Positions 7,077 through 17,204 are shown, counted from the first letter of the stretch. The stretch is 48,152 bases of DNA from an uncultured Flavonifractor sp. (GCA_947346365.1 CANAAV010000020.1:1-48152); one strand, 5' to 3'. A program made the numbers and translations. The notes: generated by a model from the sequence alone, not told the origin.

Positions 7077-9191
7077 ATGGCTAACGAACAAACACGCAGA
7101 CAAAAAATCCTCATTGCGGACGATTCTGAAATGAATCGTTCCATTTTGGCGGATATGCTGGAGGACGAGTTCGACATCGTTGAGGCCGAAAACGGGCTGG
7201 AAGCAGTCTCCATTCTCCAAAAGCACGCAGACGAGATTTCCCTGGTCCTGTTGGATATCGTCATGCCGGAAATGGACGGCTTTGAAGTGCTGATGGTCAT
7301 GAACCAGCGCCAGTGGATCGACGACGTGCCTGTCATTATGATCTCTGCGGAAACCCGCTCCTCCCAGATTGAGCGGGCCTACAAGCTGGGCATTACTGAC
7401 TTTATCAGCCGGCCCTTTGACGCGTTGATCGTACACCGCCGGGTGGTCAACACCATTCTGCTCTACGCCAAGCAGAAAAAACTGGTGGGCCTGGTGGAGG
7501 AGCAGATCTATGAAAAAGAACGGCACAGCAACCTGATGATCGAGGTGCTCAGCCACATTGTGGAATTCCGCAACGGCGAGAGCGGAATGCATGTGCGCAA
7601 CGTGCGCACTTTGACCGAGCTTCTGCTGCGGCAATTGGTCCAGAAAAACAACCGCTACCAGCTCTCTCCCATGGACATCTCCATCATCGGCACCGCCTCC
7701 GCCCTGCACGACATCGGCAAAATCGCAATTGACGAGGCCATTCTCAATAAGCCGGGCAAATTCACCGATGAGGAATTTGCCATCATGAAGACCCACACCA
7801 CCATTGGCGCCAAAATGCTGGATGAAATGGTCATCTACCGGGACGAACCCCTGGTCCGCGCCGCCCACGACATCTGCCGCTGGCACCACGAGCGCTATGA
7901 CGGCCGGGGCTATCCGGATGGACTGGCGGGAGACGCCATTCCCATCTCCGCCCAGGTGGTGGCTGTGGCCGACGTATATGATGCGCTCACCAGCGAGCGC
8001 TGCTATAAAAAAGCCATCCCCCACGAGCAGGCCATTATGATGATTCTGGAGAGCAAATGCGGCGTATTCAATCCTGAGCTGATGGAGTGCCTGATCGCTA
8101 CGGCGGACGTCATCCAGGACGTCGCCCATAATATCAAGCCCGAGGAGGTCAGCCGCCGGAATATCCAGAGCATTACCCAGGAAATGCTCAGCCACGAGGA
8201 GCTCACCGCCTCCGAACGCACCTTAGAGCTGCTGGAGCATGAGCGGATGAAATACAACTTCTTCGCCGCCCTGACCCAGGAGATTCAATTTGAGTACACC
8301 CTATCCCCGGCCATGCTCACCCTCTCCTCCTGGGGCGCCAACCGCCTGAAGCTGGGAGAGATCGTCATGGACCCCCTTCACAATGAGAACGTTTTGTCCA
8401 TTCTGGACGAAAAAAATCTAAAGAGCATGACCGCTGCCCTGCACAGCACCTCGCCTAAAAAGCCGGTAGTAACCCATGACTGCCGGGTCTGCCTGGACGG
8501 GGAGAAGCGCTGGTTCCGCATCATCGCCCGCGCCACCTGGTCCTCAGAAGAACCCCCCCGCTACACCGGCTGCATCGGCAAAGCCATGGATGTTCACGAC
8601 TCCCGCATGAAGCTCACCGCTTTGGAGCAGCTGGCCTCCCATGACCCGCTGACCGGCCTGCTCAACCACGCCTATGCCCGGCAGCGGATTACAGAACGTC
8701 TGGCGGAGCTCCCCAACTGCCACTATGCCATGGTCATTTTCGACCTGGACCATTTCAAATCCGCCAACGACACCTACGGACACATTTTCGGCGATCAGGT
8801 GCTCAAGCACGTGGCCAACTGCCTGCAGTCCAGCATCCGCACCGGCGATATCGCCGCGCGGGCGGGCGGCGACGAGTTTCTGCTCTTTTTGGAGTACGAC
8901 ACCGATCTGGAATCCATCATCCAGCGGATCTTTCACGCCCTGTGCGGTCAGTATGAGGATTTCCCCATCTCCATCAGCATGGGCATCGCCCGCACCCAAA
9001 TCGTGGGCACCGTTTATGAGAACCTGTTCCACGCGGCGGATCAAGCGCTTTATACCGTCAAGCGTTCCGGGCGGGGCCAGTATAAGTTCTATAACGATAC
9101 GATGAAGCAGATGCTCTCCGTTATTTCCCCCATCGACGGCAGTCAGGAGGACGACACCCATTCAGCGCAGGAAGGAGCGGATTACAAATGA
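7077..9191 (+). CDS. response regulator with REC, HD-GYP and GGDEF domains
   Basis: The 704-residue soluble protein has a receiver domain at residues about 10-125 (ILIADDSEMNR, phospho-acceptor Asp in LVLLDIVMPEMDG near residue 58, TDFISRPFD). An HD-GYP phosphodiesterase domain follows at about 160-340, with metal-site HDIGK near 211, WHHERYDGRGYPDGL near 275 and the DVYDALTSERCYKKA tail. A PAS-like linker lies at about 385-510, and a GGDEF cyclase domain with ARAGGDEFLLFLEYD near 596. HD-GYP domains cleave cyclic di-GMP and GGDEF domains make it, so one protein carries both activities or one half is regulatory. The ATG at 7077 has an AGAAGGAG site. It overlaps the next gene by 4 nt (ATGA), so the three genes are translationally coupled. 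Confidence 0.93.
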   Translation: MANEQTRRQKILIADDSEMNRSILADMLEDEFDIVEAENGLEAVSILQKHADEISLVLLDIVMPEMDGFEVLMVMNQRQWIDDVPVIMISAETRSSQIERAYKLGITDFISRPFDALIVHRRVVNTILLYAKQKKLVGLVEEQIYEKERHSNLMIEVLSHIVEFRNGESGMHVRNVRTLTELLLRQLVQKNNRYQLSPMDISIIGTASALHDIGKIAIDEAILNKPGKFTDEEFAIMKTHTTIGAKMLDEMVIYRDEPLVRAAHDICRWHHERYDGRGYPDGLAGDAIPISAQVVAVADVYDALTSERCYKKAIPHEQAIMMILESKCGVFNPELMECLIATADVIQDVAHNIKPEEVSRRNIQSITQEMLSHEELTASERTLELLEHERMKYNFFAALTQEIQFEYTLSPAMLTLSSWGANRLKLGEIVMDPLHNENVLSILDEKNLKSMTAALHSTSPKKPVVTHDCRVCLDGEKRWFRIIARATWSSEEPPRYTGCIGKAMDVHDSRMKLTALEQLASHDPLTGLLNHAYARQRITERLAELPNCHYAMVIFDLDHFKSANDTYGHIFGDQVLKHVANCLQSSIRTGDIAARAGGDEFLLFLEYDTDLESIIQRIFHALCGQYEDFPISISMGIARTQIVGTVYENLFHAADQALYTVKRSGRGQYKFYNDTMKQMLSVISPIDGSQEDDTHSAQEGADYK

Positions 9192-9547
9192 CATTGCAGG
9201 AATGCTACGCCGCTATCGGCGGCGACTATGAAGAGGTGCTCGGCCGGCTGCGCAGCGAGCGGCTGATCCAAAAATTTGTGCTGAAATTCCTCAACGACCC
9301 CAGCTACAGCCTTCTGGTCGAAACCATGGCGGCTCAGCAGTATGACGAGGCCTTCCGGGCCGCCCACACCATCAAGGGCGTATGCCAAAACCTGGCTTTT
9401 ACCACGCTTTATCAGTCCAGCAGCGCCCTCAGCGAGGCGCTGCGCAACGGTTTTACCCCGGAAGCTCCCGCCCTGGCCAGGCAGGTGGGCGCCGACTACC
9501 AGATGACCGCAGACGCCATCCGCGCTTACCAAGAGGGGCTGGGGTAA
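9188..9547 (+). CDS. histidine phosphotransfer (HPt) protein
   Basis: The 119-residue all-helical protein carries the HPt signature [12 protein letters not shown], with the phospho-accepting His at about residue 60, then a second helix ending SSALSEALR. HPt proteins relay phosphate between receiver domains of a hybrid kinase and a response regulator. Its position between the REC-HD-GYP-GGDEF protein and the hybrid kinase, overlapping both (4 nt and 1 nt), makes it the obvious intermediate of that relay (inference from context). Confidence 0.92.
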   Translation: MTLQECYAAIGGDYEEVLGRLRSERLIQKFVLKFLNDPSYSLLVETMAAQQYDEAFRAAHTIKGVCQNLAFTTLYQSSSALSEALRNGFTPEAPALARQVGADYQMTADAIRAYQEGLG

Positions 9548-12096
9548 TGGATATTAAGGCAAAGCAGACGACGCGGTTTTTAAAATTCACTATCGCTCTG
9601 GTACTGGTGGCCAGCGTGGCAATTTTCTCCACCCTGGCCCTGTTCCTCAACCGGCAGAGCGCCGACACCATCCAGGAAATCGGCCGGATGTATATGTCCA
9701 CTACCAGCGCACAGATCGCCATGCATTTTGAAACCACCATCGGCCTGCGCCTGGACCAGCTGAAGGTGCTTGTGGACACCGTCATCACCGACGACATACA
9801 CAGCAACCTCTCCCAGCAGGAAAATCTGATTTTCAGCGCTCAGGCACGGGAATTTGACTCCTTAGCCTTCTATCACGATGACGGTACATTCGATATGCTC
9901 TATGGCCCCCAGCTCCATGTAGTGGAACCGCAGCCCTTTCTCTCTTCCCTGCAAGACGGCAAAAGCAAGGTCGCCGCAGGCACCGACAGCAACGGCAACC
10001 GGGTGATCCTGCTGGGCGTTCCCACACAGCATACCCCTGCGGACGGAAAAGTGTGCACAGCCTTAGTCGCCACACTGCCTGTATCCTATATCAGTGAAAC
10101 TCTCTCCCTTAACGAAGACGCCGACCATATTTACTCCTTTATCATCCGAAAGGACGGCAGCTTTGTGATCCGCACCAGCGACGCCTTCCGCCAGAGCTAC
10201 TTTGACCGGGTGCGCAACCTTTACTCTGCGGTAGACAACGAGGACCCGGAAGTCTATATCGCCGCCCTGACGCAGGCTATGGCCAACGGCGAGGACTACT
10301 CCGCCGAAATCACCACTCCCGAAGAATCCCGGCAGATGTACTCTACCAAGCTGGCCCAGTCGGAGTGGTTCCTGCTTACGTTTATGCCATACAATACGCT
10401 GGACCAGATCATCAGCGGCTTTACCAGCCGCTGGACCGGCATGGTGTTTGCGGCCTGCGCCCTGGCGCTGGCAATCCTGCTCATCGTATTTTCAAAGTAT
10501 TTCCAGGTAATGCGGGAACAGATGCGGGAGCTGGTGACAGCCCGGCAGGAGGCCGAACACGCCAACAAAGCAAAAAGCGAATTTCTCTCCAACATGAGCC
10601 ACGACATCCGCACCCCCATGAACGCTATCGTCGGCATGACGGCTATCGCCACCGCAAATATAGATAATATCCAGCAGGTGCAAAACTGTCTGAAGAAAAT
10701 TTCCCTGTCCAGCAAACATCTGCTGGGCCTAATCAACGATGTGCTGGATATGTCTAAGATCGAAAGCGGCAAAATGACCCTGAACATCGATATGGTTTCC
10801 CTGCGGGAGCTGATGGAGGGCATCGTCAACATCGTTCAGCCCCAGGTGCGGGCCAAGCACCAGCAGTTCGACGTACTCATCCGCGATATCATCGCGGAAA
10901 ATGTCTGCTGCGACAGCGTGCGGCTCAACCAGGTGCTGTTGAATTTCCTGTCTAACGCCGTCAAGTTCACTCCCGACGGCGGTACAATCGCCGTATCCTT
11001 ATATGAGGAGGAGTCTGTCAAAGGTCCCAATTATGTCCGCGTCCATTTGCAGGTGGAGGACAACGGGATTGGTATGGCGCCGGAGTTCAAGGATAAGATT
11101 TTTGAATCCTTTACCCGCGAGGACAATACCCGCGTCCACCGGACAGAGGGCACCGGCCTGGGCATGGCCATTACAAAATACATCGTGGACGCCATGGGCG
11201 GCTCTATTCAGGTGGAGAGCGAGCAGGGCAAGGGCACCAGATTCCATGTGGTCCTGGATCTGGAGATTGCCGACGTACCAGAGGCCGACATGATTCTGCC
11301 GCCCTGGAAAATGCTGCTGGTGGACGACGACAAGCTCCTGTGCGAGAGCGCGGCCTCCTCTTTAAAGTCCATCGGCATCTCCGCCGACTGGACTTTGGAT
11401 GGGGAATCCGCCCTGCAGATGGTGGAGGAGCACTACAACAAGCACGACAATTACCAGGTGATCCTGCTGGACTGGAAGCTGCCCGGTATCGACGGAATTC
11501 AGACCGCGCAGATGATCCGCGAACGCCTGGGCCAGGATGTGCCGATCCTCCTGATCTCCGCCTACGACTGGGGTGAGATCGAGGAAAAAGCCAAAGCGGC
11601 GGGCATCAGCGGCTTTATTTCCAAGCCTCTATTCAAGTCCACCCTGTACTATGGCCTGCGCCCCTTTGCCGGAGAACAGATTGAGCTTGTCGAGCAGCCC
11701 GAAGAGCACTCCGCTGACTTTACTGGCAAACGCATCCTGCTGGCGGAAGACAACGAGCTTAACTGGGAAATCGCCTCTGAACTTCTCTCCGAATTGGGGC
11801 TGGAGCTGGATTGGGCGGAAAACGGTCAAATCTGCGTGGACATGCTTCAGCGCTCTCAGTCTGGCTACTACAGCGCGGTTTTGATGGACATTCGAATGCC
11901 TGTCATGACCGGCTATGAGGCCACTGCCGCTATCCGCGCCCTGGACCATCCAGACGCCAACCTGCCCATCATCGCTATGACGGCGGACGCCTTCGCCGAG
12001 GACATCAAAAAGTGTCTGGACTGCGGTATGAACGCCCATGTATCCAAGCCTATTGATATACGGGAGGTATCTAGGCTCCTCGAAAAATACATTTAG
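9547..12096 (+). CDS. membrane hybrid histidine kinase with two receiver domains
   Basis: The 849-residue protein has a membrane helix at residues about 12-35, an extracytoplasmic sensor region (about 36-290, probably Cache-like), and a second helix at about 297-320 ([20 protein letters not shown]). A coiled coil leads to HisKA with the phospho-His in [19 protein letters not shown] near 352. The HATPase domain has its N box in [18 protein letters not shown] near 505 and [10 protein letters not shown] near 535. Two receivers follow: residues about 588-705 (Asp in [13 protein letters not shown]) and 729-848 (Asp in [13 protein letters not shown], lysine in HVSKPID). The start codon overlaps the HPt stop by one base (TAATG). 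Likely signal flow: sensor, kinase, receiver, HPt, then the c-di-GMP protein. Confidence 0.94.
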   Translation: MDIKAKQTTRFLKFTIALVLVASVAIFSTLALFLNRQSADTIQEIGRMYMSTTSAQIAMHFETTIGLRLDQLKVLVDTVITDDIHSNLSQQENLIFSAQAREFDSLAFYHDDGTFDMLYGPQLHVVEPQPFLSSLQDGKSKVAAGTDSNGNRVILLGVPTQHTPADGKVCTALVATLPVSYISETLSLNEDADHIYSFIIRKDGSFVIRTSDAFRQSYFDRVRNLYSAVDNEDPEVYIAALTQAMANGEDYSAEITTPEESRQMYSTKLAQSEWFLLTFMPYNTLDQIISGFTSRWTGMVFAACALALAILLIVFSKYFQVMREQMRELVTARQEAEHANKAKSEFLSNMSHDIRTPMNAIVGMTAIATANIDNIQQVQNCLKKISLSSKHLLGLINDVLDMSKIESGKMTLNIDMVSLRELMEGIVNIVQPQVRAKHQQFDVLIRDIIAENVCCDSVRLNQVLLNFLSNAVKFTPDGGTIAVSLYEEESVKGPNYVRVHLQVEDNGIGMAPEFKDKIFESFTREDNTRVHRTEGTGLGMAITKYIVDAMGGSIQVESEQGKGTRFHVVLDLEIADVPEADMILPPWKMLLVDDDKLLCESAASSLKSIGISADWTLDGESALQMVEEHYNKHDNYQVILLDWKLPGIDGIQTAQMIRERLGQDVPILLISAYDWGEIEEKAKAAGISGFISKPLFKSTLYYGLRPFAGEQIELVEQPEEHSADFTGKRILLAEDNELNWEIASELLSELGLELDWAENGQICVDMLQRSQSGYYSAVLMDIRMPVMTGYEATAAIRALDHPDANLPIIAMTADAFAEDIKKCLDCGMNAHVSKPIDIREVSRLLEKYI

Positions 12097-12116
12097 TAAT
12101 TTCATAGTACACGCAC

Positions 12117-12146
12117 AGAGCGCCCCGGCATACGCCGGGGCGCTCT
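12117..12146 (+). terminator. hairpin ending the phosphorelay operon
   Basis: AGAGCGCCCCGGC (12117-12129) pairs exactly with 12134-12146 across ATAC. No strong T tract follows. The rest of 12147-12317, up to the frlD stop, shows no gene. Confidence 0.75.
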
Positions 12147-12317
12147 CAACCTCTCCAAGCGGCTCTGCATAGCGCGCGGCGGGCGCTCGTTCTCCTGCCA
12201 AGTTGCCCCACCCGACGCTGTAAAAGCTATTCCCCTAAAAGCATGTCCTTTCCCTGCGAAGGCGGGACTCTTCCCCCTGGTTTCACCGCGGACCAGCCGC
12301 AGGGCGCGTCTTTCTCT

Positions 12318-13121
12318 CTACCAGGCTCCGCCGTAACCCAGAGTTATACTGCTGCACTGGGCTCCCTGCGCCATACAGCCGGGAATATCCATTCCCCGCA
12401 GCAATCCGTAAAGGAAGCCGGCAATAAAGCTGTCTCCGGCTCCCATGGTATCTACAACTTTGCACGGCACGATGCCGTGCTCAAAAAAACGCTCTCCGTC
12501 AAAGGCCAGACTTCCCCGCTCACCCCGGGTCGCGACCGCCAGAGCGGGCCCTTTGGCGTGGGCGGCGCGGAGGAACTCCCGCACCTGCTCCATCTCTCCG
12601 TCGTGGGAAAAGAAGGCATAATCCACATAGGGCAGGGCCTGTTCCGCCCTGGGGTCTCCCAGCTTATCCGCGCAGTCGAAGGCAATTTTTACTCCCCGGG
12701 CCTTGAGCTGAGGCAGATCCGGAGCCGTATGGCTCCAAAGGCCTGTCACCACCAGGTCATGTCCCGCCAGGAAATCCATATCCTCCTGCGTCATACGAAA
12801 GTGCTCCATAACGCCCTCATCGTACTCGCCAAAAACCCGGTCTCCATCGACCAGTTCCACATGGGACACGGCGGTGGCCCCCGGCTCGGTACGCAGGTGG
12901 GACACATCCACCCCTTTCCCGGCAATCGCCTCCCGCATAAGGGCGCCGTAGCGGTCGCTCCCTACCACTCCCGTGTAGGAGGCCGTCCCGCCCAGCCGGA
13001 CGGTGTACACCGCCACATTCACCGGATTGCCGCCGGGGTACGCCTCCCCAGTCCGGTCGTATACGTCCATGCAGTTGTCGCCTACGGCGGCCAGCTTGTA
13101 TCTGCGCTCCATACTCTTCAT
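12318..13121 (-). CDS. frlD: fructoselysine 6-kinase (PfkB family)
   Basis: The 267-residue sugar kinase phosphorylates the C6 of fructoselysine so that the deglycase can split it. The PfkB signatures are GGNPVNVAVYTVRLGG near residue 30 and DTMGAGDSFIAGFLYGLL near 225, with the catalytic Asp in GAGD. AVGDNCMDVY at the start, DRVFGEYDEGVM in the middle and the terminal GAW all match my memory of E. coli FrlD, which supports this substrate over a generic ribokinase. It overlaps frlC by 4 nt (ATGA). A second in-frame ATG at 13112 is possible but has a poorer ribosome site. It is the last gene of the frl cluster. Confidence 0.88.
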   Translation of the reverse strand: MKSMERRYKLAAVGDNCMDVYDRTGEAYPGGNPVNVAVYTVRLGGTASYTGVVGSDRYGALMREAIAGKGVDVSHLRTEPGATAVSHVELVDGDRVFGEYDEGVMEHFRMTQEDMDFLAGHDLVVTGLWSHTAPDLPQLKARGVKIAFDCADKLGDPRAEQALPYVDYAFFSHDGEMEQVREFLRAAHAKGPALAVATRGERGSLAFDGERFFEHGIVPCKVVDTMGAGDSFIAGFLYGLLRGMDIPGCMAQGAQCSSITLGYGGAW

Positions 13122-13951
13122 CCTTTCTCCGCCCGCTCCAGCAGCTCCCGCACCCGCGCCAGGGCCCGCCGCGCATAGAGGGCCGGCTCGTTTTGATAGG
13201 CGCTCACCAGCTCAATGGTACACCGGCCCCGGTAGCCCCGCTCCAGCAGCTCGCGCAGCAGCTCCTCCAGGGGAATGCGTCCCTCTCCGGGCAGCAGATG
13301 GTCCGCGCTGGCTCCGTCGCTGTCCACCAGATGCAGGTGCGCCATCCGCTCCCCCAGCAGATCCAGGTAATTGGCGGCCGGCTCGCGGATCACGAAAGGG
13401 GGCACCACATCGCACATGCCCACTAGACAAGGGGAGTTCACCTCCTCCAGCACCTGAGCCAGCTCTCCGGCGGTGGTGCACAGGCCGCTTTCATAGGGCG
13501 TCAGCCCCTCCAGCACCACACAGTGCCCAATTTCTTCCCCGTGGCGGGCGAGTTCTTTCAGGCTGGCCGTCAGCCGCCGCCACTGGGCCTGCCGCGGCAG
13601 GGCGTAGTCTCCGCGGCCCACGGAGACAAGGGTGTACTCCGCGCCCAGCGCCTTTCCCATGTCCATGGCCAGCTTCAGGTAATCCAGCGCATCCTGCCGC
13701 TGCGCCTCGCTGCCCAGCATGTAATTGTAGGGGTAGGCGTTGTGCTCCGGGGTATATACCCGCACAGGCATCTGGCAGCGGTCCATCAGCGCCCGAACCT
13801 CTGCCAGTCCGCCCCGGGACAAATCCGGAGCAAAGGCGTGGGGACGGCCGCCCCAAAGCTCAATATAGTCGTATCCAAACCGCCTGGCGTCGGCAAAGGC
13901 CCGCTCCAGAGGGTAATACTGATACCCGCTGGTGAACATGCCCAGTTCCAT
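13118..13951 (-). CDS. frlC: fructoselysine 3-epimerase (xylose isomerase-like TIM barrel)
   Basis: The 277-residue sugar epimerase-fold protein interconverts fructoselysine and psicoselysine in the FrlC family. MELGMFTSGYQYYPLERAF, DYIELWGGRPHAF and VYTPEHNAYPYNYM near the N-terminus and CVVLEGLTPYES with the metal-ligand Glu near residue 150 fit that family; later ligands sit in GMCDVVPP, HLHLVDSDG and IELVSAY. The ATG at 13951 has an AGGAGG site and is preferred over the open frame upstream. It overlaps frlD by 4 nt but is separated from frlB by 266 nt that hold repeat R2, so frlCD may be expressed at a different level from the upstream genes. Confidence 0.85.
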   Translation of the reverse strand: MELGMFTSGYQYYPLERAFADARRFGYDYIELWGGRPHAFAPDLSRGGLAEVRALMDRCQMPVRVYTPEHNAYPYNYMLGSEAQRQDALDYLKLAMDMGKALGAEYTLVSVGRGDYALPRQAQWRRLTASLKELARHGEEIGHCVVLEGLTPYESGLCTTAGELAQVLEEVNSPCLVGMCDVVPPFVIREPAANYLDLLGERMAHLHLVDSDGASADHLLPGEGRIPLEELLRELLERGYRGRCTIELVSAYQNEPALYARRALARVRELLERAEKG

Positions 13952-14056
13952 AGAAATCCTCCTAAAAAAGGGCCTGCCTCCCGCCTGATAAAACAGTTTT
14001 TTACAGGCCGGAGGCCGCTCCGAATGAAAATCCGGGGCGGCCCCTTGGATGATGCT

Positions 14057-14220
14057 TAGGCCTTGTTTAATCGTTAGCAATGCGTCCAGCGGCGAGAAAA
14101 TTTTTCGCCGGACAGGGCAAATTTTCGCAGGACCACTTCGTGTATCGCAAGAAAATTTAACGCGGTATGGCGGAAAAAGGCCCGCCGCTTGGCATGTTGA
14201 CGATTTTTAAACAAAGCCTA
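14057..14220. repeat. dispersed repeat copy R2 (MITE-like, inside the frl cluster)
   Basis: A 164-bp element running from TAGGCCTTGTTTAATCGT (14057) to an imperfect inverted end finishing AAACAAAGCCTA at 14220, with TA at both outer ends. The core has GCAAATTTTCGCAGG (14117-14131) and GCAAGAAAATTTAACGC (14147-14163), both repeated exactly in R3. Its right end supplies the TAG stop of frlB. Just before it, at about 14006-14045, is a GC-rich hairpin. Confidence 0.75.
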
Positions 14221-15213
14221 ATAGTTCAATCTGCGGTAATACCGGCGGATCTCCATAGGATGACAGTTCAGCTGCTCCATATGGGCGTCGATCCGCTGGG
14301 TAACCGCATGGGTAACCAGGTGGGACAGGTTGCCCCGGAAACGCTCGTCAATACCGGGCAGATCGTAATCCTTGGAGTCAATTACCGTAAAATTAGCGCA
14401 GATGCGGGGGAGAAAGTCCACCACGCGCTGGCTCAGAGGCCGCTGCTTGTCCTCGCCCACGAAGACAGTGACGGCGGTGTCCCGGTCTACAATCTCCAGC
14501 ATCCCGTGGAAAAATTCTGCGCAGTGGATGCTCTTGGTGCGAATCCAGTGCTGCTCCTCCCAATAGCACATGGCATAGGAGTAGGTGGAGCCGTACTGAT
14601 TGCCCGCGCCGACAAAATAGTGGATGGAGTCCTCATGGTGCTTTTGGGCGAATTCCAGGCCGAACGCGTCCGCGGCCTTCTCCACCTCCACCAGGTCCCG
14701 GGCCAGATGGGCGTCCAGCTGGGCGTAGTACTCATCGTACTCGGCAAACTCCCCGTGGTTGTACATAAACCGGTCGGCCACCATAAAGAACTTCAGCTGT
14801 TCGTTGGCGGGGTAGGCAATTTCCCAATCCATGAGCTTGGCAAGCTCAGTGGTGTCAATGTCGATGAATCCCAGAATCTTGGCTCCGGCGGCCTTGGCTT
14901 TTTTCACGCCATCCACCATCTCCACCGTGCTCCCGGTGACGGAGGAAACCACTACAACGGTGCCCTCCCCCACCCGCAGGTCCCCGGTGGTCAGGTATTC
15001 CGCGGCGTTGACCACGAAGAAGTCCAGCTTAGAACGCTCCCGCATGTGGACTTCCGCCTGGAGGCAGGAGGCGTATGTGCCCCCAATGCCCAGCCAGCAG
15101 ATGTTTTTAAATCCAGTTTTGCAGATGCCATCTACAGTCTCTTCAATGCGGGGGCGCAGGGCCAGAGCCCCCTGGACGCTGGCGATCTGTTTTTCTTCGT
15201 CAAATTTCAGCAT
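14218..15213 (-). CDS. frlB: SIS-domain deglycase (fructoselysine-6-phosphate deglycase type)
   Basis: The 331-residue protein has two sugar-isomerase (SIS) domains: NICWLGIGGTYASCLQAE near residue 40 with VVSSVTGSTVEMVDGVKKAKAAGAKILGF-type phosphosugar binding, then IHYFVGAGNQYGSTYSYAM near residue 195. The catalytic region HCAEFFHGMLEIVD near 235 and the C-terminal RRYYRRLNY resemble FrlB and GfrF, which split fructose- or glucose-6-phosphate-amines into glucose-6-phosphate and the free amine (lysine). It lies directly downstream of the importer's binding protein, with frlC and frlD after it. A related deglycase for another Amadori amine cannot be excluded. The ATG at 15213 is preceded by GGGAG. 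Confidence 0.85.
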   Translation of the reverse strand: MLKFDEEKQIASVQGALALRPRIEETVDGICKTGFKNICWLGIGGTYASCLQAEVHMRERSKLDFFVVNAAEYLTTGDLRVGEGTVVVVSSVTGSTVEMVDGVKKAKAAGAKILGFIDIDTTELAKLMDWEIAYPANEQLKFFMVADRFMYNHGEFAEYDEYYAQLDAHLARDLVEVEKAADAFGLEFAQKHHEDSIHYFVGAGNQYGSTYSYAMCYWEEQHWIRTKSIHCAEFFHGMLEIVDRDTAVTVFVGEDKQRPLSQRVVDFLPRICANFTVIDSKDYDLPGIDERFRGNLSHLVTHAVTQRIDAHMEQLNCHPMEIRRYYRRLNY

Positions 15214-15238
15214 ATGAGGTCTCCCTTCCGGCGGCGGC

Positions 15239-16318
15239 TTACTCGCCGACCTTCAGCTTCTGATAGTAGTCGTTGTAGATTACCAGGGCGTCGCCCACGT
15301 CCTCCTGGAAGAACACGTTCTCCTTGTAGGAGAAATCCCGGGCGGGATCGCTGCGGTAGGCTTCGCTGGCGGCGGCCACGGCGGCGTCATTGGGGCAGGA
15401 GTAGGGGTACTCCTCCAGGTTGGCGGCCATCACCTGGGGATCGCAGATATAGTTGAGGAATTTTTCCGCCAAGTCCACATGGGCCGCACCCTTGGGGATG
15501 ACGTACAGGTCAAAGCCCAGCTGCACCGCGTCGCTGGTGAAGGGCGCCACCACCAAGGGATTGTTCTCCCCCATTTCGGTCATGGCCCAGGAGGCGTTGC
15601 CGTCAAAGGTCAGGGCCACAGAGGCGGTGCCGTTGGTCAGGTTCTGCTCGGCATTGCCATAGGCCACCACGTTTTCGTTAAACTTCACCAGCCATTCATA
15701 GGCTGCGGCAATTTCGCTCTCCTCGGTAGAGTTGGGGTCATAGCCCAGGGCAATCAGGGCGATGGGGAAGAGGTTGCGGGCACCGTCGATGGTGCTGATC
15801 TGCCCCTTCAGAGCGGGGTCCAGCAGGTCGTTGTAGCAGGTGATATCAATAGGACAGGTTTCGGTGTTGTACACCACGTAGATGTAGTTCATCAGGTAGG
15901 GGATGCAGTAGTCCTTAGCCGTCCAATAGGCCTCGTTGATGTTGGCCCCGGCGTTGGGGATGTTGTCCAGATTGAGCTTCTGCACGTAGTCGCCAGCCAC
16001 CAAAGACTCCATATAGGCGTCGCATGTCATAATGAGGTCGTACTCCTGCCCTCCGCCGGCGGTCAGGCGGGTGATGGCGTCGGCGTTGTCGCTCATATAG
16101 GACAGATTGACCTTGCAGTTGTTGGCGGCTTCAAAGTCGGAGATGAGTTGGTCGGAAATGTACTGCTGCCACATGTAGATGTTCAGCTCCGTGCTGGCCG
16201 CTTCATTGCCGGAACCGCCGCCGTTAGGAGCGGGCGTGGCGGAACCGCCGCCGCCGGAGCAGGCGGCCAGGGAGAACACCAGTGCAAGAGAGAGTATGCC
16301 GGTTAAAAGCTGTTTCAT
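15239..16318 (-). CDS. PotD-type solute-binding lipoprotein, probably for Amadori amines
   Basis: The 359-residue exported lipoprotein has signal peptide and lipobox LALVFSLAACSGG with the lipidated Cys near residue 20, followed by a Gly/Ser/Pro linker. The mature part, from LNIYMWQQYISDQLISDFE, is a spermidine/putrescine-binding PotD-like fold (YDLIMTCDAYMESLV, YIPKGAAHVD region). It captures the substrate outside the membrane and hands it to the PotB/PotC-like permeases. Position between the permease genes and frlB suggests that the substrate is fructoselysine or a related glycated amine rather than a polyamine (inference). Confidence 0.85.
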   Translation of the reverse strand: MKQLLTGILSLALVFSLAACSGGGGSATPAPNGGGSGNEAASTELNIYMWQQYISDQLISDFEAANNCKVNLSYMSDNADAITRLTAGGGQEYDLIMTCDAYMESLVAGDYVQKLNLDNIPNAGANINEAYWTAKDYCIPYLMNYIYVVYNTETCPIDITCYNDLLDPALKGQISTIDGARNLFPIALIALGYDPNSTEESEIAAAYEWLVKFNENVVAYGNAEQNLTNGTASVALTFDGNASWAMTEMGENNPLVVAPFTSDAVQLGFDLYVIPKGAAHVDLAEKFLNYICDPQVMAANLEEYPYSCPNDAAVAAASEAYRSDPARDFSYKENVFFQEDVGDALVIYNDYYQKLKVGE

Positions 16319-16385
16319 TTGATTTTCCTCCTAGAAATATAATTTATCCCAAACCGCCCAGATTTATCAGACGGTAACGGGTCGT

Positions 16386-17204
16386 TCACTGGGGGACCCT
16401 TTTGTTCAGCCGCCCCTTGACCAGGTTGCTCAAAACCATACCCGCCACGATCACTAAAATCATAATTGTGGTCAGGGCGTTGACGTCGGGGGTAATGCCC
16501 GTCTTGTTCATCGAGAGAATCAGCACCGGCAGGGTAGAATTCTTGGCGCCCGCCAGCAGGTTGCTCATCACCACATCGTCAATGGACAGCGTGAAGGAAA
16601 GGAATGCCGCAGACATGACGCCGGGCATAATGCTGGGCAGCGTTACCCGCCAGAAGGTCTGCATCCGGTTGGCGCCCAGATCCATAGAGGCTTCCTCCAG
16701 GCTGTCCCCATCGCCGCTGATGCGGCCCTTGATGGTGACTACCGCATAGGGAATGCAGAACGTGCAGTGGCCGATGAGAATCGAACCCATGCCCAGGGCA
16801 AAGCCCAGGTTCATAAAGATGATGAGCAGCGCTACCGCCAGCACGATCTCCGGCACAATGATGGGCACATAGAGCATGTTGTTGACAAGCTTTTTCCCCC
16901 GGAATTCAAACCGCTTCAACCCCAGAGCGCCTAGGGTGCCGATGACCACCGAAATCACAGTAGCCAGCACGGCAATCACCAGGGAATACCACAGACTGCC
17001 GATCAGTGCGTCGTTGGAAAAGAGCTTTCCATACCACTGGGTAGTAAAACCGTTCCAATAGTAGTTATAGCGCTGGTTGTTAAAGGAAAAAATCATCATT
17101 ACCACAACGGGGATATAGAGTACGGCGTAGATGAGCACCGAGTATATGTTGCCCAGAATGCCCAGGGCCTTTTTGCGGCGCTGTACCTTAGTGAGCTTCG
17201 CCAC
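16386..17204 (-). CDS. ABC importer permease, PotC type
   Basis: The 272-residue inner-membrane permease has about six membrane segments, starting YSVLIYAVLYIPVVVMMIFSF. The EAA loop for the ATPase is SLEEASMDLGANRMQTFWRVTLP (about residues 160-185), and the C-terminal end is short. It pairs with the adjacent PotB-like permease to form the channel. The start is GTG at 17204, immediately after the TGA of potB, with GGAGGTGG upstream. Spacing and order match polyamine-type operons. Confidence 0.9.
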   Translation of the reverse strand: MAKLTKVQRRKKALGILGNIYSVLIYAVLYIPVVVMMIFSFNNQRYNYYWNGFTTQWYGKLFSNDALIGSLWYSLVIAVLATVISVVIGTLGALGLKRFEFRGKKLVNNMLYVPIIVPEIVLAVALLIIFMNLGFALGMGSILIGHCTFCIPYAVVTIKGRISGDGDSLEEASMDLGANRMQTFWRVTLPSIMPGVMSAAFLSFTLSIDDVVMSNLLAGAKNSTLPVLILSMNKTGITPDVNALTTIMILVIVAGMVLSNLVKGRLNKRVPQ

